Assembly (NCBI RefSeq): GCF_900100535.1
Contig: NZ_FNDG01000013.1
Span: 107,170-171,169, forward strand
DNA: 64,000 bases
From: Phytopseudomonas flavescens
Lineage (GTDB): Bacteria; Pseudomonadota; Gammaproteobacteria; Pseudomonadales; Pseudomonadaceae
Reading direction: 5' to 3'
In this document: positions 12,707 to 20,431 of the stretch, in pieces
Layout: every line of letters begins with the position of its first letter
Numbering within the stretch: the stretch's first letter is position 1
Program-made: the position numbers and the translations under genes
Notes under the pieces: model-generated
Database searches by the model: none
The model's input: only the letters and a program-made list of their open reading frames with translations
What the model was told of the DNA's origin: nothing

Positions 12707-14035
12707 ATGTCCATGGAAAAGCCAGGTTATGAAAAAGCCGTGGTGCGCAAGGTCACCCTGCGCATCATTCCCTTCGTATTCCTGCTCTATATCGTTTCCT
12801 ACCTCGATCGCGCCAACATCGGTTACGCCGCGCTGCAGATGAACGCCGAGCTGACGCTTTCTGCAGAAGCCTTCGGCTTCATTTCCGGCATCTTCTTCAT
12901 TGGCTACTTCTTGTTCGAAGTGCCCAGCAACGTCCTGCTCAATCGCTATGGCGCCCGGGTGTGGATCGCCCGCATCCTGCTGACCTGGGGCCTGATCGCC
13001 GCCGCGACGGCCTTCGCCCAGACCGCCGCGCAGCTGTATGTACTGCGCTTTCTGCTGGGGGTCGCCGAGGCAGGGTTCTTTCCAGGGATCATCGTCTACC
13101 TGACTTACTGGTTTCGTTCCAAGGAGCTGGCCACCACGGTTGCCCTGTTCACCGCGGCCATTCCCGTGTCCTACATCATCGGTGCGCCTCTGAGCACCTG
13201 GATCATGGACAACGTTCACTGGCTGGGTTGGAGTGGCTGGCGCTGGATGCTGTTTCTGGAGGGCATCCCCGCGGTATTTCTTGGCCTGGCCTGCTACTTC
13301 TACCTGACCGACAGGCCGGAGCAGGCCACATGGCTCAAGGATGACGAGCGCCAATGGCTGCTGGATGAGCTGCAGCGCGATCGCCAGTCGCACAAGAACG
13401 TCAAGCACTTCGGCGTGGTCAAGGCCATGACCAATCCCAAGGTGCTGTATCTGTCGTTCATCTACTTCGCGTACCAGTGCGGCAGCCTCGGGGTCGGCTA
13501 CTGGATGCCGCAGATCATCAAGGGTTTCTCCGCCTCGCTGAGCCACACTCAGATCGGCCTGATCGCCATGGTGCCGTACATCTTCGCCACCATCATGATG
13601 ATCGGCTGGTCACGCAGCTCCGACCGCCACGGTGAACGCAAACTGCACTCGGCCATTGCGCTGGCGGTCGCCACCGCCGCCATGGTCGGCGCCGGCATGG
13701 TCAGTGAGCCCATCGTCTCGATCGCCATGATCAGCCTGGCACTCGCCGGTCTGTACAGTTTCAAGTCGCCGTTCTGGGCGCTGCCCACATTGTTTCTCAG
13801 CCGCTCCACCGCCGCCGTGTCCATTGCGGTGATCAACTCGATCGGTAATCTCGGCGGCTTCGTCGGGCCGTTCATGATCGGTATGATCAAAGACTCCACC
13901 CACAGCGCATCCATGGGCTTGCTGTCCCTCAGTGCGCTGCTGGCGATAGCCTTCGGCATGACGCTGCTGATGCGTATCAACGACGGCGACGACGCCGAGC
14001 GTAATGCCCCGACCACCATAGAGGAGCACCCATGA
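12707..14035 (+). CDS. MFS transporter, anion:cation symporter (ACS) family
   Basis: This inner-membrane carrier of 442 residues has twelve predicted transmembrane segments and a central cytoplasmic loop. The N-terminal SYLDRANIGYAALQM signature and the FEVPSNVLLNRYGARVWIARI stretch place it in the ACS group, whose members move organic anions such as hexarates, phthalate and tartrate-like acids. It follows the lactonase after a 112-base spacer and overlaps the next gene by four bases (ATGA). Within this locus it most likely imports the organic acid, or its lactone, that the neighbouring enzymes act on. Confidence 0.92.
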   Translation: MSMEKPGYEKAVVRKVTLRIIPFVFLLYIVSYLDRANIGYAALQMNAELTLSAEAFGFISGIFFIGYFLFEVPSNVLLNRYGARVWIARILLTWGLIAAATAFAQTAAQLYVLRFLLGVAEAGFFPGIIVYLTYWFRSKELATTVALFTAAIPVSYIIGAPLSTWIMDNVHWLGWSGWRWMLFLEGIPAVFLGLACYFYLTDRPEQATWLKDDERQWLLDELQRDRQSHKNVKHFGVVKAMTNPKVLYLSFIYFAYQCGSLGVGYWMPQIIKGFSASLSHTQIGLIAMVPYIFATIMMIGWSRSSDRHGERKLHSAIALAVATAAMVGAGMVSEPIVSIAMISLALAGLYSFKSPFWALPTLFLSRSTAAVSIAVINSIGNLGGFVGPFMIGMIKDSTHSASMGLLSLSALLAIAFGMTLLMRINDGDDAERNAPTTIEEHP

Positions 14036-14772
14036 GTACCCTTGATCCGAGCATCCTGGCCGACCTGGCGCCAACCGGCGTACTGCGCGCCGCCATCAAT
14101 TATGGCAATCCGGTTCTGGCCCAGCGTGGTGCCGACGGACAACCAGCCGGTGCGTCCACGGCCCTGGCCAAGGCCTTGGCCGAGCAACTGAACGTCGGAG
14201 TCGAATTCGTCACCTTCGATGCCGCCGGCAAGGTCTTCGCCGCCCTTGGTGAGTCACGCTGGGATCTGGCGTTCCTGGCCATCGAGCCAGTGCGGGCCGC
14301 AGAAATAGACTTCAGCCACCCCTACGTGATCATCGAGGGCACCTACCTGGTCCGCGACGACAGCCCGTTCCAGACCGTCGCCGAACTGGATCGCCCAGGC
14401 CTGCGCCTGGCCGTGGGCAAGGGCGCAGCCTACGACCTGTTCCTGACCCGCACCCTGGATGCCGCGGAACTGGTACGTGCGCCGACATCGGCCGCTGCAG
14501 TGGACTGGTTCCTGGAGCAGCGCCTGGACGCTGCCGCCGGCGTACGCCAGCCATTGGAAGATTTCGCCGCACGCAACCCTGGCTATCGCGTGCTGGCAGA
14601 CAGCTTCACCGAGATCCGCCAGGCCATGGCGGTACCCAAGGGCCGTGACGCCGGGGTGCGCTACGTGCGCGAGTTCCTCGAGGAGCGCATTCGCAGCGGT
14701 TTCGTCGCCGAGGCGTTACATACCAGTGGCCAGCAGAATGTACGCGTAGGCCCCGCGCTTGGCGAGCAATGA
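14032..14772 (+). CDS. Solute-binding-fold protein without signal peptide
   Basis: This protein of 246 residues has the fold signature of family 3 solute-binding proteins: VLRAAINYGNPVLAQ at the N-terminus, DLAFLAIEPVRAAEIDFS as the first lobe, and LRLAVGKGAAYDLFL after the hinge. It lacks any N-terminal hydrophobic segment, so it should be cytoplasmic, and no ABC permease or ATPase lies in the locus. Start-codon overlap with the MFS gene makes mis-assigned N-terminus unlikely. Some members of this fold have become enzymes, for example cyclohexadienyl dehydratase and, as I recall, the aconitate isomerase described from a Pseudomonas. An enzymatic or sensory role is therefore inferred. Confidence 0.85.
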   Translation: MSTLDPSILADLAPTGVLRAAINYGNPVLAQRGADGQPAGASTALAKALAEQLNVGVEFVTFDAAGKVFAALGESRWDLAFLAIEPVRAAEIDFSHPYVIIEGTYLVRDDSPFQTVAELDRPGLRLAVGKGAAYDLFLTRTLDAAELVRAPTSAAAVDWFLEQRLDAAAGVRQPLEDFAARNPGYRVLADSFTEIRQAMAVPKGRDAGVRYVREFLEERIRSGFVAEALHTSGQQNVRVGPALGEQ

Positions 14773-15220
14773 CCACAGGCGACGCATCGCCTGATCCGAG
14801 GCGTCGTCCTTCGGTGCGCAGGACAACCGTCAGGCCTGATTGCCGTCGCTCTGCACATGGCGGCGCAGCGCCCTGTGCCCTGTAAATGCACACGGGCGAG
14901 CCTCGACGCGCAATGCAGGAGCGTTCTCATCTGGAGAAAGCTTCTTTACCCAATGATCAATTCAAAGGTCCTGGCGGGCGCTTTAGGATGAAAGCTCGAA
15001 CGGTTTCTAGAAAAACAAGAGAACCTGCACATGCCCGCGAAAAACCTGATGCACCCGTTAACACGCCTCCCTCCCCGGCCCTCCAGGCATTTTGATGGTG
15101 CCTCTCGCGCCCCCCGCTGATACCTCGACATTGGCTTAGCCGAACTGCCAGACGCAGCTCGCGGTAAGCCCCATGCACGCACTCGCCCAATGCACCTGAA
15201 ATTAACCAGGAGGACTCCCC
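14773..15220. other. Intergenic region and long leader before the dehydrogenase gene
   Basis: The first 150 bases contain a small GC-rich hairpin (AGGCGA / TCGCCT near 14777-14792) without a T tract, a weak candidate terminator. The operator and promoter at 14924-14989 follow. From the inferred start near 14996 there remains a leader of about 225 bases before the dehydrogenase gene. It contains a possible 29-codon reading frame starting at the ATG near 15030 (MPAKNLMHPL), which I do not recognise. Confidence 0.5.
14924..14989 (+). promoter_or_regulatory. Second copy of the LysR-type operator and promoter
   Basis: TTCTC-N5-GAGAA at 14924-14938, TCAATT at 14957-14962 and TAGGAT at 14984-14989 repeat the layout at 8722-8787, with the same 18- and 21-base spacings. 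The flanks also match in part (GGAGC before the dyad, GCTT after it). This indicates that the dehydrogenase/citrate-transporter operon is controlled with the aconitase operon. Confidence 0.75.
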
Positions 15221-15964
15221 ATGTCCAAACGTATCGCGTTCGTAACCGGAGGGATGGGCGGTATCGGCACCGCCGTCTGCCAGAGACTCTACAAGGACGG
15301 CTTCGTTGTGGTCGCGGGCTGCGGCCCGGATTCGCCGATCAAGGACCAGTGGCTGAAGAAGAACAGCAAACTGGGCTTCGCGTTCATCGCCTGCGAAGGC
15401 AATGTCGCGGACTGGAGCTCCACGGTGGAAGCCTTCGACAAGGTTCGCAAGGACGTCGGCCCGATCGACGTGCTGGTCAACAATGCGGGTACCGCCTGCA
15501 ACGTGGTATTCCGCGACATGAGCCCCGGTGACTGGGAAACCGTCATCGATACCAACCTGAATTCGCTGTTCAACGTCACCAAGCAAGTGGTCGACGGCAT
15601 GGTTTCGCGGCGCTGGGGGCGGATCATCAATATCTCCACGGTGAATGCCCAGCTCGGCCATGTCGGTCAGGTCAACTACGCCACCGCCAAGTCCTCCATT
15701 CGCGGCTTCACTCGGGCACTGGCCAGGGAAGTCGCTCAGCGGGGCGTCACTGTCAACACGGTTTCCCCTGGCTACATCGGCACGGAACGCCTCATCTCCA
15801 TCACCCATACCCAACTGATGGACAGGATCGTCGAAGACATTCCCATGAAACGCCTCGGCAAACCGGAAGAAGTAGCGGCGATGTGCGCCTGGCTGGCGTC
15901 GGACGAATCCTCGTTCGCCACCGGTGCGGACTTCGCGATCAATGGTGGCTTGCACATGACGTGA
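15221..15964 (+). CDS. PhaB-like SDR dehydrogenase with Thr at the catalytic Ser position
   Basis: This short-chain dehydrogenase of 247 residues is very close to the acetoacetyl-CoA reductase PhaB: RIAFVTGGMGGIGTAVCQRL at the nucleotide-binding end, the CGPDSPIKDQWL region and the C-terminal GADFAINGGLHMT. The usual catalytic Tyr153 and Lys157 are present, but the position of Ser140 is Thr (NISTVN, codon at 15638). A GGAGGA ribosome-binding site precedes the ATG. It is followed 57 bases later by a citrate-type transporter rather than polymer-synthesis genes. It may therefore oxidise or reduce a hydroxy/keto acid or CoA ester in the tricarboxylate pathway. NADPH-dependent acetoacetyl-CoA reduction remains an alternative. 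Confidence 0.88.
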   Translation: MSKRIAFVTGGMGGIGTAVCQRLYKDGFVVVAGCGPDSPIKDQWLKKNSKLGFAFIACEGNVADWSSTVEAFDKVRKDVGPIDVLVNNAGTACNVVFRDMSPGDWETVIDTNLNSLFNVTKQVVDGMVSRRWGRIINISTVNAQLGHVGQVNYATAKSSIRGFTRALAREVAQRGVTVNTVSPGYIGTERLISITHTQLMDRIVEDIPMKRLGKPEEVAAMCAWLASDESSFATGADFAINGGLHMT

Positions 15965-15979
15965 CGCCTGCGCGTCACG
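15960..15979. repeat. Hairpin between the SDR and CitMHS genes
   Basis: A seven-base-pair inverted repeat (CGTGACG / CGTCACG) with a six-base loop overlaps the end of the dehydrogenase gene. With no T tract it is probably an intra-operon mRNA structure. Confidence 0.4.
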
Positions 15980-16021
15980 CTTCGATTGCCTTACAAGAAT
16001 AATACTGATCAGGAGATAGCA

Positions 16022-17374
16022 ATGCTGTCGTTCTTCGGCTACGGCATGATCGTGGTCTTCATGACATTGATCATGACCAAGCGCCTCGCACCACTGGTGG
16101 CCATGACCATCATCCCCATCGTTTTCGCCATGCTGGCCGGTTTCACCGGTGACATGGGTACCATGATGATCGAGGGCCTGCGCAAGGTTGCGCCAACGGC
16201 CGTCATGGTCATGTTCGCCATCCTGTATTTCGGCATGATGTTCGATACAGGTCTGTTCGACCCGATCATCAGAACCTTCATCCGCCTGATCAAGGGCGAT
16301 CCCGCCAAGGCCGTGGTATTCGCCACGCTGCTCGCCGGCATGGTCTCGCTCGACGGCGATGGTTCGACCACCTACATGATCACTCTGACGGCCATGCTTC
16401 CATTGTTCAGGCGGCTGGGGCTCAACCCACTGATCCTGCCCTGCGTGGTGATACTGGCGGCCAGCGTGACCAATCTGCTGCCCTGGGGCGGGCCACTGGC
16501 GCGCGCGGCGGCAGCCCTGCAGGTGGAGACCACGGACCTGTTCCTGCCCTTGATCCCGTCGATGATCATCAGCTTTGGCGGCGTGGTTCTGCTGGCGTTC
16601 TATCTGGGCATGCAGGAGCGTCGCCGTCTGGGAACCTTGAAGATGCCGGTGATGCCGGTGAGTGGCAATGGTCGCTACGTACAGGGAACCGACGAGGACA
16701 TGTCGGACCTGCTCACGCTTAGCGCTGAAAACGCAGAGTTGCGGCGCCCGAAGATGTTCTGGTTGAACGCGGTGCTGACGCTGACGCTCATGACCTGCCT
16801 GGTGATCGAGCTGTTGCCCCTGCCGATCCTGTTCATGCTGGCGTTTTCCATCGCCCTGGTCATCAACTACCCGGGCATAGACGATCAGCGGCGACGCATC
16901 GCTGCCCATGCACCGACCGCGCTCAATCAGATCGCGATCTTCCTGGCGGCAGGCATCTTCGCAGGAATTCTATCTGGTACCGGGATGGTGAAAGCCATGT
17001 CGGACACGCTGCTGTGGGCGCTTCCGGAAAGCTGGGGCGCTTACCTGGCGCCAATCACGGCACTGCTGAGCATTCCCGGCACGTTCTTCATGTCCAACGA
17101 CGCCTTCTACTACGGTGTGCTGCCGGTACTCGCCCAGGCGGCAGAGGTCTACGGCATATCCGCGGCCGAAATCGGCCGCGCATCGATGGTCGGTCAGCCC
17201 GTGCATCTGCTGAGCCCGCTGGTGGCCTCCACCTATCTGCTTGTGGGCCTGGCCGGAGTGGAGTTCAGCGACCACCAGAAGTACACCTTCAAGTGGTCAC
17301 TGGCGCTGTCACTGCTGATCATGCTCTCGTCGATGTTGCTGGGACTGTTTCCACTCTACTCAGTGGCACCTTGA
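16022..17374 (+). CDS. CitMHS family citrate-metal:proton symporter
   Basis: This membrane protein of about 450 residues resembles the CitM/CitH family, which imports citrate complexed with a divalent metal together with protons. The N-terminus (LIMTKRLAPLVAMTIIPIVF), the VAPTAVMVMFAILYFGMMFD segment and the SLDGDGSTTYMIT loop are family signatures. About eleven to twelve transmembrane segments are visible. The ATG at 16022 has a GGAG site eight bases upstream; an in-frame start at 15986 lies within the intergenic hairpin neighbourhood and is less likely. It is second in an operon with the PhaB-like dehydrogenase. The substrate may be citrate itself or a structural analogue. Confidence 0.92.
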   Translation: MLSFFGYGMIVVFMTLIMTKRLAPLVAMTIIPIVFAMLAGFTGDMGTMMIEGLRKVAPTAVMVMFAILYFGMMFDTGLFDPIIRTFIRLIKGDPAKAVVFATLLAGMVSLDGDGSTTYMITLTAMLPLFRRLGLNPLILPCVVILAASVTNLLPWGGPLARAAAALQVETTDLFLPLIPSMIISFGGVVLLAFYLGMQERRRLGTLKMPVMPVSGNGRYVQGTDEDMSDLLTLSAENAELRRPKMFWLNAVLTLTLMTCLVIELLPLPILFMLAFSIALVINYPGIDDQRRRIAAHAPTALNQIAIFLAAGIFAGILSGTGMVKAMSDTLLWALPESWGAYLAPITALLSIPGTFFMSNDAFYYGVLPVLAQAAEVYGISAAEIGRASMVGQPVHLLSPLVASTYLLVGLAGVEFSDHQKYTFKWSLALSLLIMLSSMLLGLFPLYSVAP

Positions 17375-17447
17375 GCCGACAGTCTCAGGCCGGTAGCCCA
17401 GCGCCCCGCGTCCACCCCCAGAAGGCATCGGCGGCCAATGGCTGGGG

Positions 17448-17666
17448 TTATCGATCCAGCTTGCCGAACTGCTCGGCAAGCTCATCGATCCGCTCGGGAA
17501 TCTGTGGTTGCCTGGAGAGGATGAAGCCCTTCTGGTTGCCCACCAGGGTTTCCACGAGGTAGAGCCTGTCACCCACGTCGGCCCCCAGCTCCTGCAAGGT
17601 TTCGTCGGGCAGCCGTATGGCGCCGTCGCCGTCCCAGTCCTCGATCGTAACCGCCAGCGTATCCAT
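17448..17666 (-). CDS. AbrB/MazE-like small DNA-binding protein, orphan
   Basis: This protein of 72 residues looks like a swapped-hairpin AbrB/MazE-type antitoxin. It begins with a VTIEDWDGDGAIRLPDETL strand-turn-strand, followed by GADVGDRLYLVE. No MazF- or other toxin-like gene is adjacent on either side, so it is an orphan antitoxin relative or a stand-alone regulator. It is divergent from katE, with 246 bases between the genes. Confidence 0.7.
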   Translation of the reverse strand: MDTLAVTIEDWDGDGAIRLPDETLQELGADVGDRLYLVETLVGNQKGFILSRQPQIPERIDELAEQFGKLDR

Positions 17667-17912
17667 GTTCTCTCCTGTGCTTGTGGTCGTTCATGCGGAC
17701 GCCAGCGTCGTGCTTCTTTGAAAGGTGACACAGCGCCTATGACCGTTGGGGGGTTTACCCTGAACCTAACACACATCCTGTCATTCGATACCTTTAGGCC
17801 TGCCAAGGCCTTGGGCAACGGGCCATAGCGATTATTACAAGGCGCCCGCCAGCCCTCGTCTCTATTCGTTGCGCACGACCGATGCGCAACAGCCCTGATG
17901 AGGATCAAGCAA

Positions 17913-20291
17913 ATGGCTTCGCGTAAAACCTCCACCCCGAAATCCCCCGCAGCTGAAAGCGCCTATCTGAACAGCGATAGCGCCGCTGCTGCGGCCCCGC
18001 CAGCCGGAACCGGCAAGGCCGTCATCGAACAGAAACGCGCCACCGGCGAAACCGTCGACGCCATGCCGCACAACGCCAACAAGGCCGACGAATACGCTGA
18101 GGCCTCCAGCAAGCCGCGCCAGGGCGCGACGGTTGGCTGCCCCTTCAGCGTGGGCGCCAGCACCGTCAGCGAGGCCAATAGCAACGACAAGACCGGTGAT
18201 GCACCCGCGCAAGGCGTCAATGCCGCCAGTGGCCATTTGCCGAGAGTCCGCGCCGACAGCGGCGGCCAGGGCATGACCACCAACCTGGGCGTGCCCATCG
18301 CCGACAATCAGAGTTCGCTCAAGGCAGGGCTGCGTGGCCCGGCGCTGCTCAAGGACTTCATCCTGCGTGAGAAGATCACCCATTTCGACCATGAGCGGAT
18401 TCCGGAGCGCATCGTCCACGCTCGCGGCTCGGCAGCCCATGGCTACTTTGAGAGCTACGATTCGCTGCAGGACCTGACCTGCGCGTCGCTGTTCGCCGAA
18501 GCCGGAAAGCAGACACCGGTCTTCGTGCGTTTCTCCACCGTGGCCGGCGAACGTGGCTCCAAGGATACCGCCCGCGATGCCCGTGGTTTCGCCGTGAAGT
18601 TCTACACCGATCAGGGCAACTGGGATCTGGTGGGCAACAATATCCCGGTGTTCTTCATTCAGGACGCCATGAAGTTTCCCGATCTGGTCCACGCGGTCAA
18701 ACCCGAACCCCACCACGGCATGCCGCAGGCGGCGTCGGCCCATGACACCTTCTGGGATTTCATCTCGCTGATGCCGGAGTCGGCGCACATGATCATGTGG
18801 GTCATGTCCGACCGCGGCATCCCGCGCAGCTACCGGATGATGCAGGGCTTCGGTGTGCACAGCTTCCGCTTCGTCAACGCTGCCGGGGAATCGCACTTCG
18901 TCAAGTTCCACTGGAGCCCGAAGCTCGGTACCCACTCCCACGTGTGGGACGAGGCGGTGAAGATTTCCGGCGCCGACCCGGATTTCCACCGCCGTGATCT
19001 GTGGGAAGCCATCGAGGCCGGCGAGTACCCGGAATGGGAGCTGGGCGTACAGGTCATCTCCGAGGCCGAGGCGGAGTCCTTCAGTTTCGACATTCTCGAC
19101 TCGACCAAGCTGATTCCCGAGGAGCTGGTACCGGTGCGCCCGATCGGGCGCATGGTACTCAACCGCAACCCGGACAACTTCTTCGCCGAAACCGAGCAAG
19201 TGGCCTTCTGTACTGCTCATGTGGTGCCAGGCATCGACTTCAGCAACGATCCGCTGCTGGCCGGGCGCATCCACTCCTATGTGGATACCCAGATCACCCG
19301 CCTGGGGGGCGCCAACTTCCAGGAGTTGCCGATCAATGCCCCGGTGGTGCCGGTGCACAACAATCAGCGCGACGGCATGCATCGCCAGACCATCCACCGT
19401 GGTCGAGTGGCCTACGAGCCGAACTCCCTGGCCGGGGGCTGCCCGTTCCAGAATGGCGAGATGGGCTTCGTACCCTTCCCCGAGCCGATTCAGGGTGACG
19501 AGGTGCGCGGCAAGCCGGAAAAGTTCGCCGAGCACTACAACCAGGCCAGCCTGTTCTTCAACAGCCAGGCGGACCACGAGCAACAGCACATCATCGATGC
19601 GCTGCGCTTCGAATTGAGCAAGGTGACAGTGCCTGGCATCCGCAACCGCACCCTGGCGATGCTGCGCAATATCTCGGACACCCTGGCCCAGGGGGTCGCC
19701 GATGGTCTTGGCATGCCGTTACCAGAGCCGTTGCCGAAAGCCAACCCGCAGCCCATCGCCGCCGAGATCGACAAATCACCCGCTCTGTCCCTGCTGGCAC
19801 GACCAGGCGATGGCGGTATCCGCACCCGTCAGGTGGCGATTCTGCTCGCGGCCGGGGTGGATGCCGCCTCGCTGCAAGCGGTATCCACCGCGCTGCAGGC
19901 CGAAGGCGCAGTCGTACGTCTGGTGGGCCCCCGGGTGGGACCGTTCACTGCCGCCGATGGCAGTACCATCGAAGCCGACTGCTCGCTGGAAAACCAGCCC
20001 GCGCCACTCTTCGATGCGCTGGTGGTACCCGACGGCCAGGATGCCAGCAACGCGCTGCAGGCTGATGGGCGCGCGTTGGAGTTCGTGCGTGACAGCTTCC
20101 GCCATGGCAAGAGCATCCTGGCCATCGGTGCCGGCACGCAGTTGCTGGAAAAGGCGGATGTACCGTTGCACAGCGCACCTGCCGGGGTCTACCAGGGCAG
20201 CAGCGCCAATAAGGCACTGATCGCCGAGCTGATCGAGGGTATCGCCGAACACCGCCATCCATCCCGCGAGACCAACCCACCGCAAGTCTGA
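17913..20291 (+). CDS. katE: Catalase HPII (large-subunit, monofunctional)
   Basis: This large-subunit heme catalase of 792 residues dismutates hydrogen peroxide. The catalytic His176 sits in ARGSAAHGYF, the distal Asn in GNNIPVFFIQD, and the heme-ligand Tyr in SYVDTQITRLGG. The C-terminal 150 residues form the DJ-1/PfpI-like flavodoxin domain typical of HPII. The ATG at 17913 is preceded by GAGGA at a suitable distance; an in-frame ATG at 17898 overlaps that site. The first 100 residues are a low-complexity Ala/Ser/Asn-rich tail. It ends at a strong terminator and appears monocistronic. RpoS control is usual in the family but not readable here. Confidence 0.95.
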   Translation: MASRKTSTPKSPAAESAYLNSDSAAAAAPPAGTGKAVIEQKRATGETVDAMPHNANKADEYAEASSKPRQGATVGCPFSVGASTVSEANSNDKTGDAPAQGVNAASGHLPRVRADSGGQGMTTNLGVPIADNQSSLKAGLRGPALLKDFILREKITHFDHERIPERIVHARGSAAHGYFESYDSLQDLTCASLFAEAGKQTPVFVRFSTVAGERGSKDTARDARGFAVKFYTDQGNWDLVGNNIPVFFIQDAMKFPDLVHAVKPEPHHGMPQAASAHDTFWDFISLMPESAHMIMWVMSDRGIPRSYRMMQGFGVHSFRFVNAAGESHFVKFHWSPKLGTHSHVWDEAVKISGADPDFHRRDLWEAIEAGEYPEWELGVQVISEAEAESFSFDILDSTKLIPEELVPVRPIGRMVLNRNPDNFFAETEQVAFCTAHVVPGIDFSNDPLLAGRIHSYVDTQITRLGGANFQELPINAPVVPVHNNQRDGMHRQTIHRGRVAYEPNSLAGGCPFQNGEMGFVPFPEPIQGDEVRGKPEKFAEHYNQASLFFNSQADHEQQHIIDALRFELSKVTVPGIRNRTLAMLRNISDTLAQGVADGLGMPLPEPLPKANPQPIAAEIDKSPALSLLARPGDGGIRTRQVAILLAAGVDAASLQAVSTALQAEGAVVRLVGPRVGPFTAADGSTIEADCSLENQPAPLFDALVVPDGQDASNALQADGRALEFVRDSFRHGKSILAIGAGTQLLEKADVPLHSAPAGVYQGSSANKALIAELIEGIAEHRHPSRETNPPQV

Positions 20292-20306
20292 TATCCGCAA
20301 CATTCG

Positions 20307-20332
20307 AGCCCGGCACCCGCCGGGCTTTTTTT
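20307..20332 (+). terminator. Intrinsic terminator of katE
   Basis: An eight-base-pair stem (AGCCCGGC / GCCGGGCT) with an ACCC loop is followed by a run of T, sixteen bases after the katE stop codon. Confidence 0.92.
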
Positions 20333-20386
20333 CGCCCTGGTCAACGGCGCAGGTCGACGAAACGCCGCCGCAGTGCAGTTGAAATG

Positions 20387-20408
20387 AAAACGCCCGGTGA
20401 AACGGGCG
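20387..20408 (-). terminator. Intrinsic terminator of the YhdH-like gene (minus strand)
   Basis: Read on the minus strand, a six-base-pair stem (CGCCCG / CGGGCG) with a six-base loop is followed by TTTTC. It lies 24 bases past the stop codon of the oxidoreductase gene. Confidence 0.8.
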
Positions 20409-20431
20409 CTTCGTTCACAAAGCCGCTGGCG

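Noticed and set aside
17862..19589. Long minus-strand frame opposite katE
   Set aside because: It mirrors katE codons and has low-complexity Gly/Val/His composition. It resembles no protein family.
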